The notes: generated from the letters alone by a model not told the origin. 64,000 nt of DNA from Castanea sativa (GCF_040712315.1 NC_134020.1:6243362-6307361), one strand, 5' to 3'. Shown: positions 43,814 to 55,190, numbered from the stretch's first letter. Numbers and translations are program-made.

Positions 43814-46475
43814 TATTCCATGACAAAACACCTTAAAACAGACTCTAGACTTAAACGTGAGTTTGGGAACAATGGCAAAACTCACTCACACCTAAATCTA
43901 GAAGCTGTGATGCACTTGGAACATATATACCTGTAACCTGAAACACTTGCACAAAACACATTAAACCCTCAAGGTAAAGCAAGTAATAAAAGGACAAGTA
44001 TAATGTAACAAGTAAATTACAATCGAGTAATCATGATGTGAAACATATGAGCAACTTGATCATACACCAAAACAGACATATAGAAATTACTATAATGATC
44101 ACATAGCAAAGTAAATGATCATCTGAACATGCAATCAATAAAGCACAATAGCATAAGGATGCATGCATGTCCAACACAAACACGATGCAATGAGAACAAC
44201 AAAGTATAGATACTAAACATAACTCAAAGTAACATAAAGTAAACAAGAAAACAAACATAAAGAAAAACATACAAAACAGAGTTTTCTTATTAACACAATG
44301 CCTTCTCTCCCTTGGTATATGCATCTCCCCTATGGAATATCTCTCCCTGTACAAATGTGCACAAGAAATAGAATTTCTCCTCTTAAGAATGTGCACAAGT
44401 GTCATATAGAAATGACAAAACTCTCCGGTATACTACTCTAGAGTATACTCTCCCCCTTTTTGACACGAATAGACAAAGGGTCAAAGAGAAATAAGGGCAA
44501 GAGATAAAGGTATGAATAAGGAGAATGATGCATGAGGGGTGCAAGATGAATGAGAAATGAAGCTCAAACAAAAGACAAAACAAAAAGCTACAAAGCATAA
44601 GGTAAACATGACATACATGCTAGGATGAAGAAACAAGGTATAGGCCAATGCATGACAAGGGTAGCAAAGATGTGTGCAAGAGGTGGCTATGTGCAATGCA
44701 TGACCAAAGCATGGAAAATGCACATGTAGGGCAAGGTGTGTTAAATACACAACCAATGAACCAAACATGTTCCTAATGAGGAAACATGAGAATCCCCAAA
44801 GTTTGGTACTCATCGAAGTCCAACCAAGTGAGAAAATGCCTAAGAGGCATTTTATCAAACACCTAGCGTGCACACTATGAACAACAATGTAAAACAATGC
44901 ATGAACCTCATGAAATCCACTCTTAATACATGTTCTTTTTGCCACAAGGGGCCAACATCCAAAGAAAATCATCAAAAGAAACCAATCCCATACAAAATTT
45001 GATAAAAACTAAGTTTTCCCAACCCCTATGATGAAAATCCCAACCAAGAGCACAAAATTCTCCAAAACAAAATCTAAGGATCAAAATCAATGAAAAGAGT
45101 TTAGAATTACCTTAGAGATGTTAATGGAATGAAAAACCATTCAAATTGATTGGGTTTGATGTAAAAATATTGAAAGAGGGGTTTAAGAGAGGATGTGAGA
45201 GATTTAAAATAGGTTTCCCACTAAAAGCTCTTTAAAAAGCAGTTTCTGGGTGTTTCGCGACTGGCAAGTCGCAAGATGAGTCGCGAAGATTTTCGTGAGT
45301 CGTGAGTGAGTCGCAAAAGCTTCTGGATGAACTTGCGACTTGCAAGTAGCCAAAACTCACTACTCACGAGAGTAGCCAGAACGAGTAGACAAAAATTCTA
45401 ACACCTGTTTTTCAACACAAAACTTGCTTAAAACAATGAAAAAAAAAAGTAAGCATTAAAAATGAAAACAAAGAGTGATAAAAATCACTTCCAAATACAT
45501 ATAAAATTATCAAAAATCTTTTTGGTTTGATCCATATATAGATGAGCACACACACATCACATTTAAACAAGTACAATCGAACAAATGAATAAGGTATTCA
45601 TTGAACATTAGGCATGTGTGTTGTGTGTTTGTGTACCAAATGTGGAATAGTCCTTAGTCTAGAGTGAAACTTCAATGATCAATTCAATCAAGTCATACAC
45701 AACTAGTACTAAGTCAAGTGGTCTATCTCAATTATAGAAATGAACATATATAACCTCCCACAAGAAAATGATTATATATCTTTGAAGCTTTTTATTTAGC
45801 TTCTTATAATTCATAATATTTGATCATTTTTTATCTTTACATCTCTTTTTGAGATCAATACCTGAAATTTTTGATATTTCAATTTGATGAACAAGCCTTT
45901 CGCTTTTAGGCACCATACATTTTAAATACATGTCGCTTTACCTTTTTCCTAGTCAAATACTAGTTTGTGTGACGACTTTTTCAGCTCATTATCTCTTTTC
46001 AAGATTTGACATTTGTTGAGCTCTTAAGCAAAAAAATGAGTGGGAAGAGATATAGGCACAAGTCTATGCATGTATCACAACCAACATGACTATTGACTAA
46101 TCATTCATGACAAGCTTAAAGATCGATTTACAGTAATCACAAATAGATGTCAAGATTTTTCCCACAAAGATAGATGTGCATACATAACAAGCTAAGCTCA
46201 TAAATGCACTAAGCCATTTGTACGAAGGTACTAGGCCAAACACACATGTGAGATGTGCTCAAATATATACAATCAAACTTTTTGAATTTTTCACTTTTTA
46301 TGTGGTTTTGGATTTTTTACTCACACAAAACTAAAACATAAAAGTAAGATCAAAACAAAAACAATGCATATAAAGAAATGCAAGATGCACAAAATGCATG
46401 AACATATGACATTCAACGCATGAAGGGTCCTACAAAGATCGAAAGAATTATATCAAGGACAAAAAGAGCAAAAGC
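43814..46475 (-). other. non-coding interior of the family-C element
   Basis: 2.66 kb without a recognisable protein domain. It contains a second internal purine tract (CTCCCCCTTTTTG at about 44448-44462), a cluster of TCGCGA/GTCGCAAG motifs at 45255-45400 like those in the LTR, and AT-rich sequence. Small cysteine-rich or hydrophobic ORFs around 44031-44975 look like chance. Confidence 0.6.
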
Positions 46476-47499
46476 TCAAACATAGGAACCCTTCCTCATC
46501 CAAACGGAACAACTGTTTGGAATGAGTGTCTCATGAGAAGAGAGATGAGGGTTGGAAGAATGAGAATCGGAGATGCACATAGACAATGAGTTAAGAGCAT
46601 TAAACACTTTCTTTAACAACATGCTATTTTCACTCAATTTCAGTTTACCATTTTTAGCACAACTTCCAAGAAGCTCAAGTTTTCCTTTTCTTTTAATCCT
46701 TTTAAGAGCATGAAACTTAAAGCAATAAGGTCTTAGATGACCAAAAGCACCAAATGGTGACAAACAATGTGTTTAGGTCCACTAGGCTTTTTGGGAAGGG
46801 AACTAGCAACATTGTTTTATTCTCTCTTCAACTTATGACATTGAGGTCTTATATGACTAATCACACCACAATGGTGGCAAGTTGGAACAAACTTAAATCC
46901 ATCCAATACCTTAGGTTGAGACCTAGACGGAAGCTTTGACTTAAGAGCCTTTCTCTCCACCTTTTGATTTCTTTTGTGTGGAGGAATGTTCATCGATTTG
47001 TCCTTTGAGGTAGAACATACAATAGACACAAATTCGGGTGCCACAACATGATTGCAACAAATATTTTCATCCTTATTAGCAATAGGTTCAGCAATCAAAC
47101 ACTTGGCATGCATCTTGAGAGATTCGTTTACACATTTTAGCTCATCAACAAGTTTGTTAGACAAAACAAGTTTAGCATCCAAGTCCATATTCAAACATTC
47201 AAACTCTTTCAGCTTTTCAAGAGAATTTCAGCAAGTTTCTTATATTTCTTAACCAATTTATTAGATTCATTGAGCTTAGCAATCAAATCATCCTTTTCAC
47301 AAAATAACTTGCTCAAATTCTTATGAAACTTCTTAGCATTTCTCTTCAAGAGTTTGATGTTAGAAATATCAACAACACCCAAAGATTCATGTAACATAGC
47401 ATCACAATCATAAGGATTATCACTCATAGAGGCATTTTCACAAACACATGGCATATTACATTCATTAACATCCATAGAAGCATACAAAGTACTATCCAT
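46476..47499 (-). pseudogene. family-C gag-like gene: coiled coil and zinc knuckles, broken
   Basis: The start ATG at 47499 (MDSTLYASMDVNECN) lies 61 bases from the primer-binding site. Segment 1 (to 47209) is acidic, then predicted coiled coil (LLKRNAKKFHKNLSKL, EKDDLIAKLNESNKL). After a frameshift, segment 2 (47194-46817) continues the coiled coil and carries an intact zinc knuckle CHHCGVISHIRPQC. Segment 3 (46763-46476) has a knuckle remnant, FGAFGHLRPYC. The layout is that of the gene at 4021-4876, and like it lacks the UBN2 domain present in family D. RNA binding is inferred from the knuckle. Two frameshifts make this copy dead. Confidence 0.7.
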
Positions 47500-47559
47500 G
47501 ACAATAAATACAAGGGGTCAAGGATCACACTTAGGTAATGAAACCACACAAGTGTACCC

Positions 47560-47571
47560 GCTCTGATACCA
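47560..47571 (-). other. primer-binding site of the family-C element
   Basis: A perfect TGGTATCAGAGC on the minus strand, two bases from the 5' LTR. Confidence 0.9.
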
Positions 47572-47573
47572 AT

Positions 47574-48568
47574 TGAAAGTATAATTAGTGTGTAAAACAT
47601 TAATGAATATTTAGACCCCCAATTTCAAAATTACCAACACAAGCTTATATACAAACAATATATGTGTGGAATGATGAATATAAGCTAAACCCAAATTGGT
47701 AAAACACTCTAAACCATAATTAGTCACAAACATGAAAGCAATTAAAAGGTAAAGAGTAAGGGAAGAGAGATGCAAACACAAGGATGACACCGGCACATGT
47801 TATCGAAGAGGAAACCGAAGAACTCGGCGAAAAACCTCTCTGCCACCCTCCAAGTGGTAAAATGATCCACTAGAGAATAAGTTAGAGTACACAAATAACA
47901 AAAAACCCTCCAAGCCTAGTTTACCCAATGTACTTGAGCCCTCCAAGCTCCTCTACCAACTAGTTAAGCCTAACCATATCTTCTCTAACTTTCCAGATCC
48001 CACAATAAGCTCCATATTGCCTCTGCCATCCTTGGCATCTTCCAATGCTTCCCAAGCTCCAAAAATACTCTTAACACTCTAAATAGGTGTGGGTAATGTT
48101 TGGGTACAAATCTCCTCTCAATAGGTATAACAATGGGAGAGGGAATGAAAAGAGACTACAAAGATTTCTCTCTAAGAATGAGTAGCTCTCTCTAATAGGG
48201 TGGGTGTGTTGTAGAAACCTCTCCTAGGGTTTTTCTCTCAATAAGCTCCCTTTTCTACACATTACATTTCATGTGTATAAGGGTATTTATAATAGAGTAT
48301 GAGATGGAATGTGAAAATTCAGTTTTTAGCAACACAGGGCATTCTAGCGACTCAGCCTCGCGATTGGAATGAATTGCGAGTTAACTGCCGGGCCACACTG
48401 TACTTTTTGTCTTGTAGTACTCCAACTGTCATGACCCTTTAGCTTCTTGCATGCTTCACACCTGTGGCACTTTGGCAACTTGCCTATCGCGAGATCTAGT
48501 CGTGAGACTCCTCTTAGATGCACATAACTCCTCTTGCCACCGCATGGTTGATTAAATTCAACCTTACA
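47574..48568 (-). repeat. 5' LTR of the family-C element
   Basis: TGAAAGTATAATTAG … CAACCTTACA, 995 bp. A TATAAATA motif on the minus strand lies at 48284-48291. It is shorter than the 3' LTR and clearly diverged from it, including several indels, so the insertion is not recent. Confidence 0.85.
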
Positions 48569-48573
48569 AACAA

Positions 48574-48900
48574 CTAGCAGTCCCATGAGAAGAATAAGAG
48601 GTAAAGATGAAGTAAGCAGGCCGAGGAAGCCCAAGAAAAGAGGTAGCAAGCCCAATGGGCCAACATGACAGGAATAACTGCCAACGGGACCATGGAAAGA
48701 ATAAGAGGTAAAAATGAAGTAAGTGGGCCGGGGAAGCCTAAGAAAAGAGGTGGCAAGCCCAATGGGCCAACATGGCAGGAATAACATCTGGCAGGCCCAT
48801 GGAAAGAATAAGATGTAAAAATGAGGTAAGTAGGCTGGGGAAGCCCAAGGAAAGAGATAATAAGTCCAATGGGCCAACCTAGCCAATAGGCCCATGGGAT
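48574..48900. repeat. minisatellite, ~108-bp unit, 3 copies right of the insertion
   Basis: Units start near 48577, 48683 and 48791 with CCCATG/CCATGG…AGAATAAGA and carry GCAAGCCCAATGGGCCAAC or variants. With the unit at 42610-42720 the array has at least four copies. F1 lacks a clear array at this place, so the array seems to have expanded in F2 only. Confidence 0.8.
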
Positions 48901-49748
48901 GGAAGAGGAATGGCGGGAATAGGAACCTAATGGGCTATACAGGCAAAAGCCCATGTCTAGGCAATGCCCATTCCACGGAGAAATGAAAAAGGGTACTGCA
49001 AACCCAAAAGCCCACACATGCGTCATGTTGCAGTAGACAAACATTACCTAGTACGCATGGCTGATAAATACGGTGTAGGAGCTACAGAAATGGCATGAGA
49101 ATGAAAGACAAACTTAGACAGTAGTGGCACTCGCACAAGGCCCAAGGCACCACTTACGTGTACCTAGCCAATACATGGGAGGTAGGTCCTCGGTCAAGGG
49201 ATTCAAGGGGTGTGCTTTGGTAGTGGGGAGAAAAGAAATCCATTATGGGGTTCCTGTCGAGACTCCTTTTGAGAAAATGCTTTGTTGGGATGGCATTTCT
49301 CCCAAATGAGGTAAACACAAGCTGGGACCACTTGATGCATGCCATAAGAGGTAGGTATAGAGAGCCCCCAACCCTTATCTGTTAAGGAAAGGCAAGGTAG
49401 TGAGCGAGAGAGAAACAAAACAAGAACTTTTTTCTAGAAATGGGGAGTGGTGTGGCAAGCACCCTCTGAGTAGAGGTAATGGCCAAGCAACCAGCAGATT
49501 AGTAGGTAATCTTGGAAAGATGCCAAAAATGGTGGGTACATCCTTAGGGACAAAAAGGGAGAAATTCCATAAATTTAAGCAAGTATAAATGGGATAGAGG
49601 TAACTATGAACAAGGGGATGAGCAGAAGGAAGGAGGAGTCACGAAAGGTAGATAGAAAACACCCAGAGAAAAGAGAAAATAAACTTAAAAGAAAACAAGA
49701 AAATCAAGTGGTAAGGTAGAGAAATTATGGCAAAAATAGGGGCATACA
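48574..49748 (-). repeat. LTR-like repeat F2, right part
   Basis: Resumes F2 after the family-C insertion and ends GGGGCATACA at 49748, starting TGTATGCCCC on the minus strand. Includes three minisatellite units and the block homologous to 35900-36140. Total F2 length without the insertion is about 1.4 kb, against 1.2 kb for F1. Confidence 0.5.
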
Positions 49749-50603
49749 TCAATAGATCGACTTTTCTCTCCCTTTGACATTCCCACTCTCTTGAACCCAT
49801 AATCTAGAACACAAAACCATTTAGGCCCTCTTACAATCACAAGTAATTACTGTAGAAGAAACTTTCATTGAGGTTACCTACATTAGAAATTGGTTCTCTT
49901 TTTGGACCCTTTCTTGCCAAACAACCCAACCCAAGGTTGGGGAAGACGAAGCTACCTTCGTTGCATCACTGGACATCCTATTATAGCCTCCTTTTAGTTT
50001 ATATTGACAGTATTAACATTACTAGTTTTGTTTTAGCATGACATGCCCTGCTGTAGCATTCCCTTTTCTATTCTATTTGTTGTATCAGTTGTTTTGTTGT
50101 AACTCTGTTTATTTTACTAACGGCGGCGTTAGTTGTCTATTGTAACTCCCTTTAACTTGTTTTACCATAATATTCTGTTGTAGTATATTTCTGTTGTAAC
50201 AGCCATCCAGCCATAACCACGCCTTGCATTCAATCTCGCGGTGCTCTCCATGGCTTGTCTCAATATTAGGTGAGCCCAATCTGTGCACAAGCTGGCCTAC
50301 GGTGCAACCCAAATTAGGTCAGTCCCAACTCCCTTATCCTGCATTCACATGCCTTAGTACGGCAGAAAGGCAAAGGCCTAGACTTACAAAAGGCCCCCAC
50401 AAAATTGAAGTCTGTGACTTTTTGTTGACCTCTCTAAAGCTTGCCATATAAGCTTTTGAGATCTCACAATTTTTCACATCATTTTTTAAAACATAATTAT
50501 TTAGCTTTTTTTTAACTACATAAGCATAACACACGTTCCCTAAAAATATTTCTCAAAAAAAAAACGTCCACTAAAAAAAACGTCATAACACACGACAGCT
50601 TTG
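49749..50603. other. unassigned sequence right of repeat F2
   Basis: No domain or known repeat is recognised. It could be the flank into which the F element inserted. TTGTTGTAAC / CTGTTGTAAC / TATTGTAACTCC motifs recur at 50090-50200. Several poly(A) runs lie near 50555-50580. Confidence 0.35.

Positions 50604-50643
<40 letters not shown>
50604..50643. repeat. A40 homopolymer
   Basis: About 40 consecutive A. It could be the tail of a retroposed sequence ending …CAGCTTTG, but no matching target-site duplication is visible around it. Confidence 0.9.
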
Positions 50644-50645
<2 letters not shown>

Positions 50646-50662
50646 GACTAGCTTCTCAAGCA

Positions 50663-51133
50663 ATGGTTTCAGCCATTCATACTCTCTCTTTCTTCTCCTT
50701 CTCCAATTTGCTACACCTGAGAAATCAAATCAAGGTTAGCTTTTTCTATTTGCTATTTTTTTTTTTTTATTGATTCCTAGGGTTTAGTTCGATAAACCTT
50801 AGCAATTTACGTATCTGTGTAACCGGCAATACATATTTATATGTGGTGCAAAGTGTTGAATAATATTAGATTGGAAATTGAATTCGGTTGGACATGCTTC
50901 AATGATAGCAAACCTAAATCTTGCAATCAAGTTTTGATGTTTGTTTACCATGTGCTATATGTAACCTGATTGTATTAATGTTGTTATATGATGAAAATTT
51001 ATGTATTATAAATCTTTTTTTTTTTTTGAGAATCATGTATTATAAATCAATTATTCATTTTTTTAATCATTGATTTGTGCCCTTTGTTATAGATTCAGTT
51101 TTGCAAAGCACTATGGATTTCACCAATATCTCT
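50663..51133 (+). other. possible exon-intron remnant of a host gene (doubtful)
   Basis: An ATG at 50663 opens 24 codons (MVSAIHTLSFFSFSNLLHLR…, Ser/Phe-rich like the start of a targeting peptide) and ends in CAAG|GTTAGC, a plausible donor. An acceptor-like TTATAG lies near 51092; the joined frame runs only about 21 more codons to TGA. No conserved domain. A CCTAGGGTTTAG motif (50778-50789) is common in plant 5' regions. I regard this as a possible gene fragment or chance; the evidence is weak. Confidence 0.2.
51001..51048 (-). mobile_element. micro-retroposition scar: poly(T) insert with 14-bp TSD
   Basis: ATGTATTATAAATC occurs at 51001-51014 and again, identically, at 51035-51048. Between them is T13 followed by GAGAATC (20 bases). 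On the minus strand this is GATTCTC plus a poly(A) tail, as left by an extremely 5'-truncated LINE or SINE insertion. Confidence 0.75.
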
Positions 51134-52907
51134 TTTACTATGGATTTTCGTTTGTTGAGTGAAAGCTTAAGTCATTGGCAGCATGGAGGAGGTTTTATAT
51201 TGTGAGTTTTCGAAGATAGAAGTTCAATAGTTGCTTTGGGCATATGAGGACAACCAAAGCTGCAATCAACATAAATTGCGAATCAATCTTATGAGATGAT
51301 GTTAACAATTATAACATACTATATGAATTTTGGTATAGCTACGCTTCCATGGCAACTTTTCTTAACAATTTTTTATTTTTGTTAATTTGTTAATAATTGT
51401 TAATTGGAATTTTGCTTCAATGTAGTGTCTATGACTCTCTTGCTTATTTATAAAACTATTTTTGTTTTTGCAATCAAAATTTACAAGTACTTTGATGGAT
51501 TTGTGGATTACATCCATTGGTAGAAGCTTTCAACATCTTCAAAACCCAAACGTGAGATTGTAGCTGCCTCACCCAATGGTTCATCTTTGACCACTTTTTT
51601 TCATCTAATTCGTTTTACCAGGATTGCTTTTGTTTTGTTAAATTTTTTGTTTTTTTGGATTTAATTTGTGGATTTTTTTATATTTGGTGAATAAAAAAAT
51701 AAAAAATAAAAAGAGATGCAATTAGTTTGATTCTACCTTGATTTGGTTCATTTAGGGTAATTGTGGAGGAATTTTGATTATGGGTTTCAAATCCCTTTGG
51801 TTTAGAGTCAATAATCTAAATGCTCTAATTAATTTGACCACCTACTTCAAGGTCCTCCAAACATGGGCTGTTTGTAGGCATCTAAAAAAACCTTCATAAT
51901 CCATTGTAATTTTTATGCTTCAAATCAGGTTATAAGAACCTAAGAAAATTTGATGTTGTCAATTCTTTCTGAGAGAGTCTTCCCTCTCCCAAGAAAAAGG
52001 AAAAGACTTTAGATGGTTTCTAGGATGCAAAAGAGTTTGTGTCACTAATGTGGTTTATTAAACAAGACAATTGATTTTAATTCTAGATTTGTAAATAAGT
52101 TGAATGCCTTGCAATGCTTTTTAATGACGATCATCCCTAAGGCTCCAACCCCACATTTGCAACCAAATAGTCATTTTCCCATTTTTGTAAGATGGATATA
52201 TTTTTCTCCTAATGAATTTGTAAATGGAAATTTCAAATCCATCTCATTTATTAAAACATCCAACAAATATGATTTCCAAAAATCCATTATCATTTTTAGA
52301 GTTCTTATGGAATTTATATTTATTTTCTCCTTTTTCTTTTCATTGAGATGGATTTTCCAAAGCCTGGCTTACGTTCAATGTGAAGAACTTCATTTTGAGA
52401 TTAATATCATAATATCAGAATGAGTAATTTCATAACATCATAATCTTCATCCCATACTTTGAAGCAATTTTTTCAAAAGAATAATTTGGTTATTGAGTTG
52501 GAAATTTCTACTAATTGTTCGGATATTATATATGGCAGATGAAGTGCATTTATTTTTTGGGAAAAGTCAAAACCATAGCCTATGTCTTAAGAAGTAGCCT
52601 CATCGATTAATAATTCACTTCATTTGTGTTGATATTATTCTTAATTGAGAAAGAAAAGAAAAAGTTACCCAACATATATAGGTAATCATGTCAAATTTAA
52701 TTTATGGGAGATGCTACTATATATCGCTGAAACAGATTTGCATTTGATTTAATTTATTTTTTCAACTGTACTTATTTTGGTCAATGTTGAAAACTTGCTT
52801 GAATTCCAAATGCATTAGGATTATGGTTATCTCAAGTGAGGAGAGACATTTTTCAAAATTTTCATTCAACCACCCCCTTGTTGGTGCATCTTCACATTTT
52901 GAATTTA
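51134..52907. other. AT-rich spacer
   Basis: No gene, LTR or tandem repeat recognised. The ORF at 52100-52423 has no domain and ordinary AT-rich composition. Confidence 0.5.
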
Positions 52908-52950
52908 TATAGATCTTTTTTTTTTTTTTTTTTTGAAACAGTATAGATCT
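52908..52950 (-). mobile_element. second micro-retroposition scar: poly(T) insert with 9-bp TSD
   Basis: TATAGATCT at 52908-52916 and 52942-52950 flanks T18 plus GAAACAG. On the minus strand this is CTGTTTC plus poly(A). Same design as the scar at 51001-51048, with a different last few bases. Confidence 0.7.
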
Positions 52951-53841
52951 AATTGTTAGCTTTCAAAATTTGGAAAGATTGAAGAGGAGTCTTGGAAACA
53001 TTTATTAGCTTTCAAAGTTTGGAGGGTTATTTCTTGTCTGGCACCACCGATCTAGTGAATAATATTAGCGGATTTGTTCTATAGATCTAGATCAATTTAG
53101 CTGATTTATGTGTCAACACACACTCAACTCAAGGTTGGTGCTAACGAGGTGATTGACAAGATCCTATTTCTTTTTGGGTGTTTTTCTGGCATAGAGTTAA
53201 TGGAAAACCCCCAAATAAAAGTTTTCTCCATTCACTTTTTATCATATTCAACAAGTTCGTCTTCAACCCCGAAAATTGATTGTTCATGCAACCAAAAGAT
53301 TGAAATCTGATAAGCGCGTCTTTAAAGCAGAACAAGTTGTGGATTGCAGATCAGTTCAGATCAACTGTCTTGTCTTGGGCTGATAAAAGAGATTTGGTTA
53401 AATTTCAGAGAGCATTTGCTTTGGTCAAATGCAAAATAGAAAAGTATTCAATTTTACATATTCAAGTCTCAAAATCACCCATATTAGTCAAGTTAAAGAT
53501 ATGTAAATTTGCAAAGTTATTACAGTAATTGTGTAAATTTACATTGATATTATTCATTTTACATTTAGTTTTTTATTCTTTCCTTACTTATTCCGAGAGT
53601 GAAGGAAGAAGTGAATATTTAGAGGGTAAAGAAAGAAAGTGAATGATGGTTGTTGTATGTGAAGAAAGATAAATAATTTTAATAAATCAAGAAAAATTAA
53701 TATTTTAATGAAATATAGTGTATAATAAATAATCTAATCCAGGTGTTTTTGAAAAGTGATTGTATAAAACAGAGAAAAAAAAAAAAGGCTCTTATGCTAA
53801 AATAAATATGAATTTTTGCATGAAATAATGTGAATGCTCAC
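52951..53841. other. AT-rich spacer
   Basis: Short ORFs at 53110-53310 and 53337-53528 have no recognisable domain. Nothing else is seen. Confidence 0.5.
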
Positions 53842-53844
53842 TAA

Positions 53845-53963
53845 CGATCTGTTTGGATTGAGGAGGGAAGAGAAAAAGTAGAGTAGAATTGAGTCAAAAT
53901 TAGCCTATTTTCAGTCAATTGTACTCTACTTTCCTTCACTCCCTCCTCAATCCAAACAAGCCA
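53845..53963. mobile_element. Tourist-like MITE, 119 bp
   Basis: The two halves are inverted repeats over nearly their whole length: left TGTTTGGATTGAGGAGGGA, right TCCCTCCTCAATCCAAACA. It is flanked by TAA at 53842-53844 and 53964-53966, the target preference of PIF/Harbinger. The TTGTTTGG-type terminus fits Tourist MITEs. It has no coding capacity and depends on a transposase elsewhere. Confidence 0.75.
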
Positions 53964-54045
53964 TAAGTCTTGATATGGCTTGAATTGCCACAACCCACTA
54001 CCAACCCCTGCCATGACCAAATACAAAAGGAAAAGGATCTCCCAG

Positions 54046-54065
54046 CCACACACACACACACACAC
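54046..54065. repeat. CA microsatellite
   Basis: About ten CA units. A further TA run of about 11 units lies at 54156-54178. Confidence 0.9.
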
Positions 54066-54178
54066 ATCATATAACATATAATAAATGTTGAGCTTAGAAG
54101 CCGTGGTTGCGTCAAGTGGCTTCACCAAATTACATAAATTTTGTTAAATTTTAAAATATATATATATATATATATATT

Positions 54179-54421
54179 TGTCCTTATCTTCTTTTCCTAT
54201 AATTTCTAAATTGATAAAAAATTTAATTTGATTACAATTCAAATTCTTCATCTAATCCTTTTATTATTAATTTATCTATAAGTTACTAAAAATCTTTTTT
54301 ACAATCCAAATTCTTAATGCCATTTCATTTGAAGAGATTAGCAACCATATCCATGTACATACGATTTGTTTTGAAGAGATTAACTTTGATGAATCTAGAT
54401 TTAAATAGGTGACATAGCATT
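54179..54421. other. AT-rich flank left of the second gypsy element
   Basis: No feature recognised. The five bases before the LTR are GCATT; the matching duplication would lie beyond the right edge. Confidence 0.4.
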
Positions 54422-55178
54422 TGTGGGGGGTAAAAATGCTTAAATGCACGTTTGGGCCTTGGGCCTGGTTTGTTGGTATAAGTCTGTTCAATCAGAGTCT
54501 TCGAGGCCCACAGGCCAGTCCGCGCTACAAGGGGCAGAGGAGTTGTCCGAGGAGGAGTATCTCCTCGGACGGGCCCAGTAAAGGCCATGGGACGTGCTAA
54601 AGGATTTAGAGACAGAATTCTGGAAGATCTGTTGGGTAAAGGCGTGATCCAAGCACTCATTAGAAGGAGGAACATGTGAGAAATACTAGAAGAGAAAAAA
54701 GTTGCTACCATCACATTAAAGGCCCCACACCTACCTCCCTGGCCACATTAATGGAGGAATGACCTCTGAACAATAATATTCAGCCTTCCAGCTATTATTT
54801 GAAGACTTCAAGAAGGTGGTTGATGGGACAAGTATCTATGTGTGTTACACGTGGAAGAAACAGGGAAGAAGAAGAGGGCTATAAGAAGACGAGAGAGGAA
54901 AGAAGGAAAGGGACCTTTTTTATAAAAAAAACTAAAAATTGTAATCTTTTGTTTAAAGAAAGAAAGGCAATACGAGTGGTCCTCGGCTTACGTCCAAGGA
55001 GAGTTTTTTGTCATATTTATCCATTATTCGTATAGATCGCAGTATTCTATCATGTTTATTAACTCTCCAATATCCCTAACCTAGGTTTCAAACCCATACT
55101 CTACAAATTTCATTGTATAAGACTCTTTGGGCTTGAGTCCATCTAGGGATTGGACCGGGTACAAATTGTGCACTTACA
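54422..55178 (+). repeat. 5' LTR of the second gypsy element
   Basis: 757 bp, TGTGGGGGGTAAAAATG … GTGCACTTACA. A TATAAAAA motif at 54921-54928 is a plausible core promoter. It shares GAGGAGTATCTCCTCGGACG-like motifs with the other Tat LTR, but overall the two LTRs are not clearly alike, so they are separate subfamilies. Confidence 0.8.
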
Positions 55179-55180
55179 AT

Positions 55181-55190
55181 TGGCGCCGTC
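55181..55190 (+). other. primer-binding site, TGGCGCC type
   Basis: TGGCGCCGTC, two bases after the LTR end, the same kind and position as in the other Tat element. Confidence 0.85.

Larger units (their letters stand above)
42721..48568 (-). mobile_element. gag-only copia element, family C
   Basis: A 5.85-kb element with LTRs of 1,079 bp (3', 42721-43799) and 995 bp (5', 47574-48568), a polypurine tract and a primer-binding site. The flanks AACAG (42716-42720) and AACAA (48569-48573) fit a 5-bp duplication with one change. The 3.8-kb interior encodes only a broken gag-like gene beside the 5' LTR; I find no protease, integrase or RT motif in either strand of 43814-46475. This matches the non-autonomous class with terminal repeats and gag only. 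It is inserted in repeat F2. Confidence 0.82.

Noticed and set aside
43814..46475. Small hydrophobic or Cys-rich ORFs (for example 44031-44405 and 44481-44975, minus) as secreted peptides
   Set aside because: They come from AT-rich low-complexity DNA, lack homologues within the other copies and overlap the non-coding interior of an element.
48344..49044. Two overlapping minus-strand ORFs with repeated aromatic residues as a membrane protein
   Set aside because: The repeated peptide pattern is just the ~108-bp minisatellite read in two frames.
50526..50643. SINE ending in the A40 tract
   Set aside because: The direct repeat CATAACACACG nearby does not flank the tract, and no tRNA-like A/B boxes are recognisable.
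50663..51133. A genuine nuclear gene with a targeting peptide
   Set aside because: Only 24 codons plus a short second segment; no domain and no downstream exons. Kept as a low-confidence feature only.
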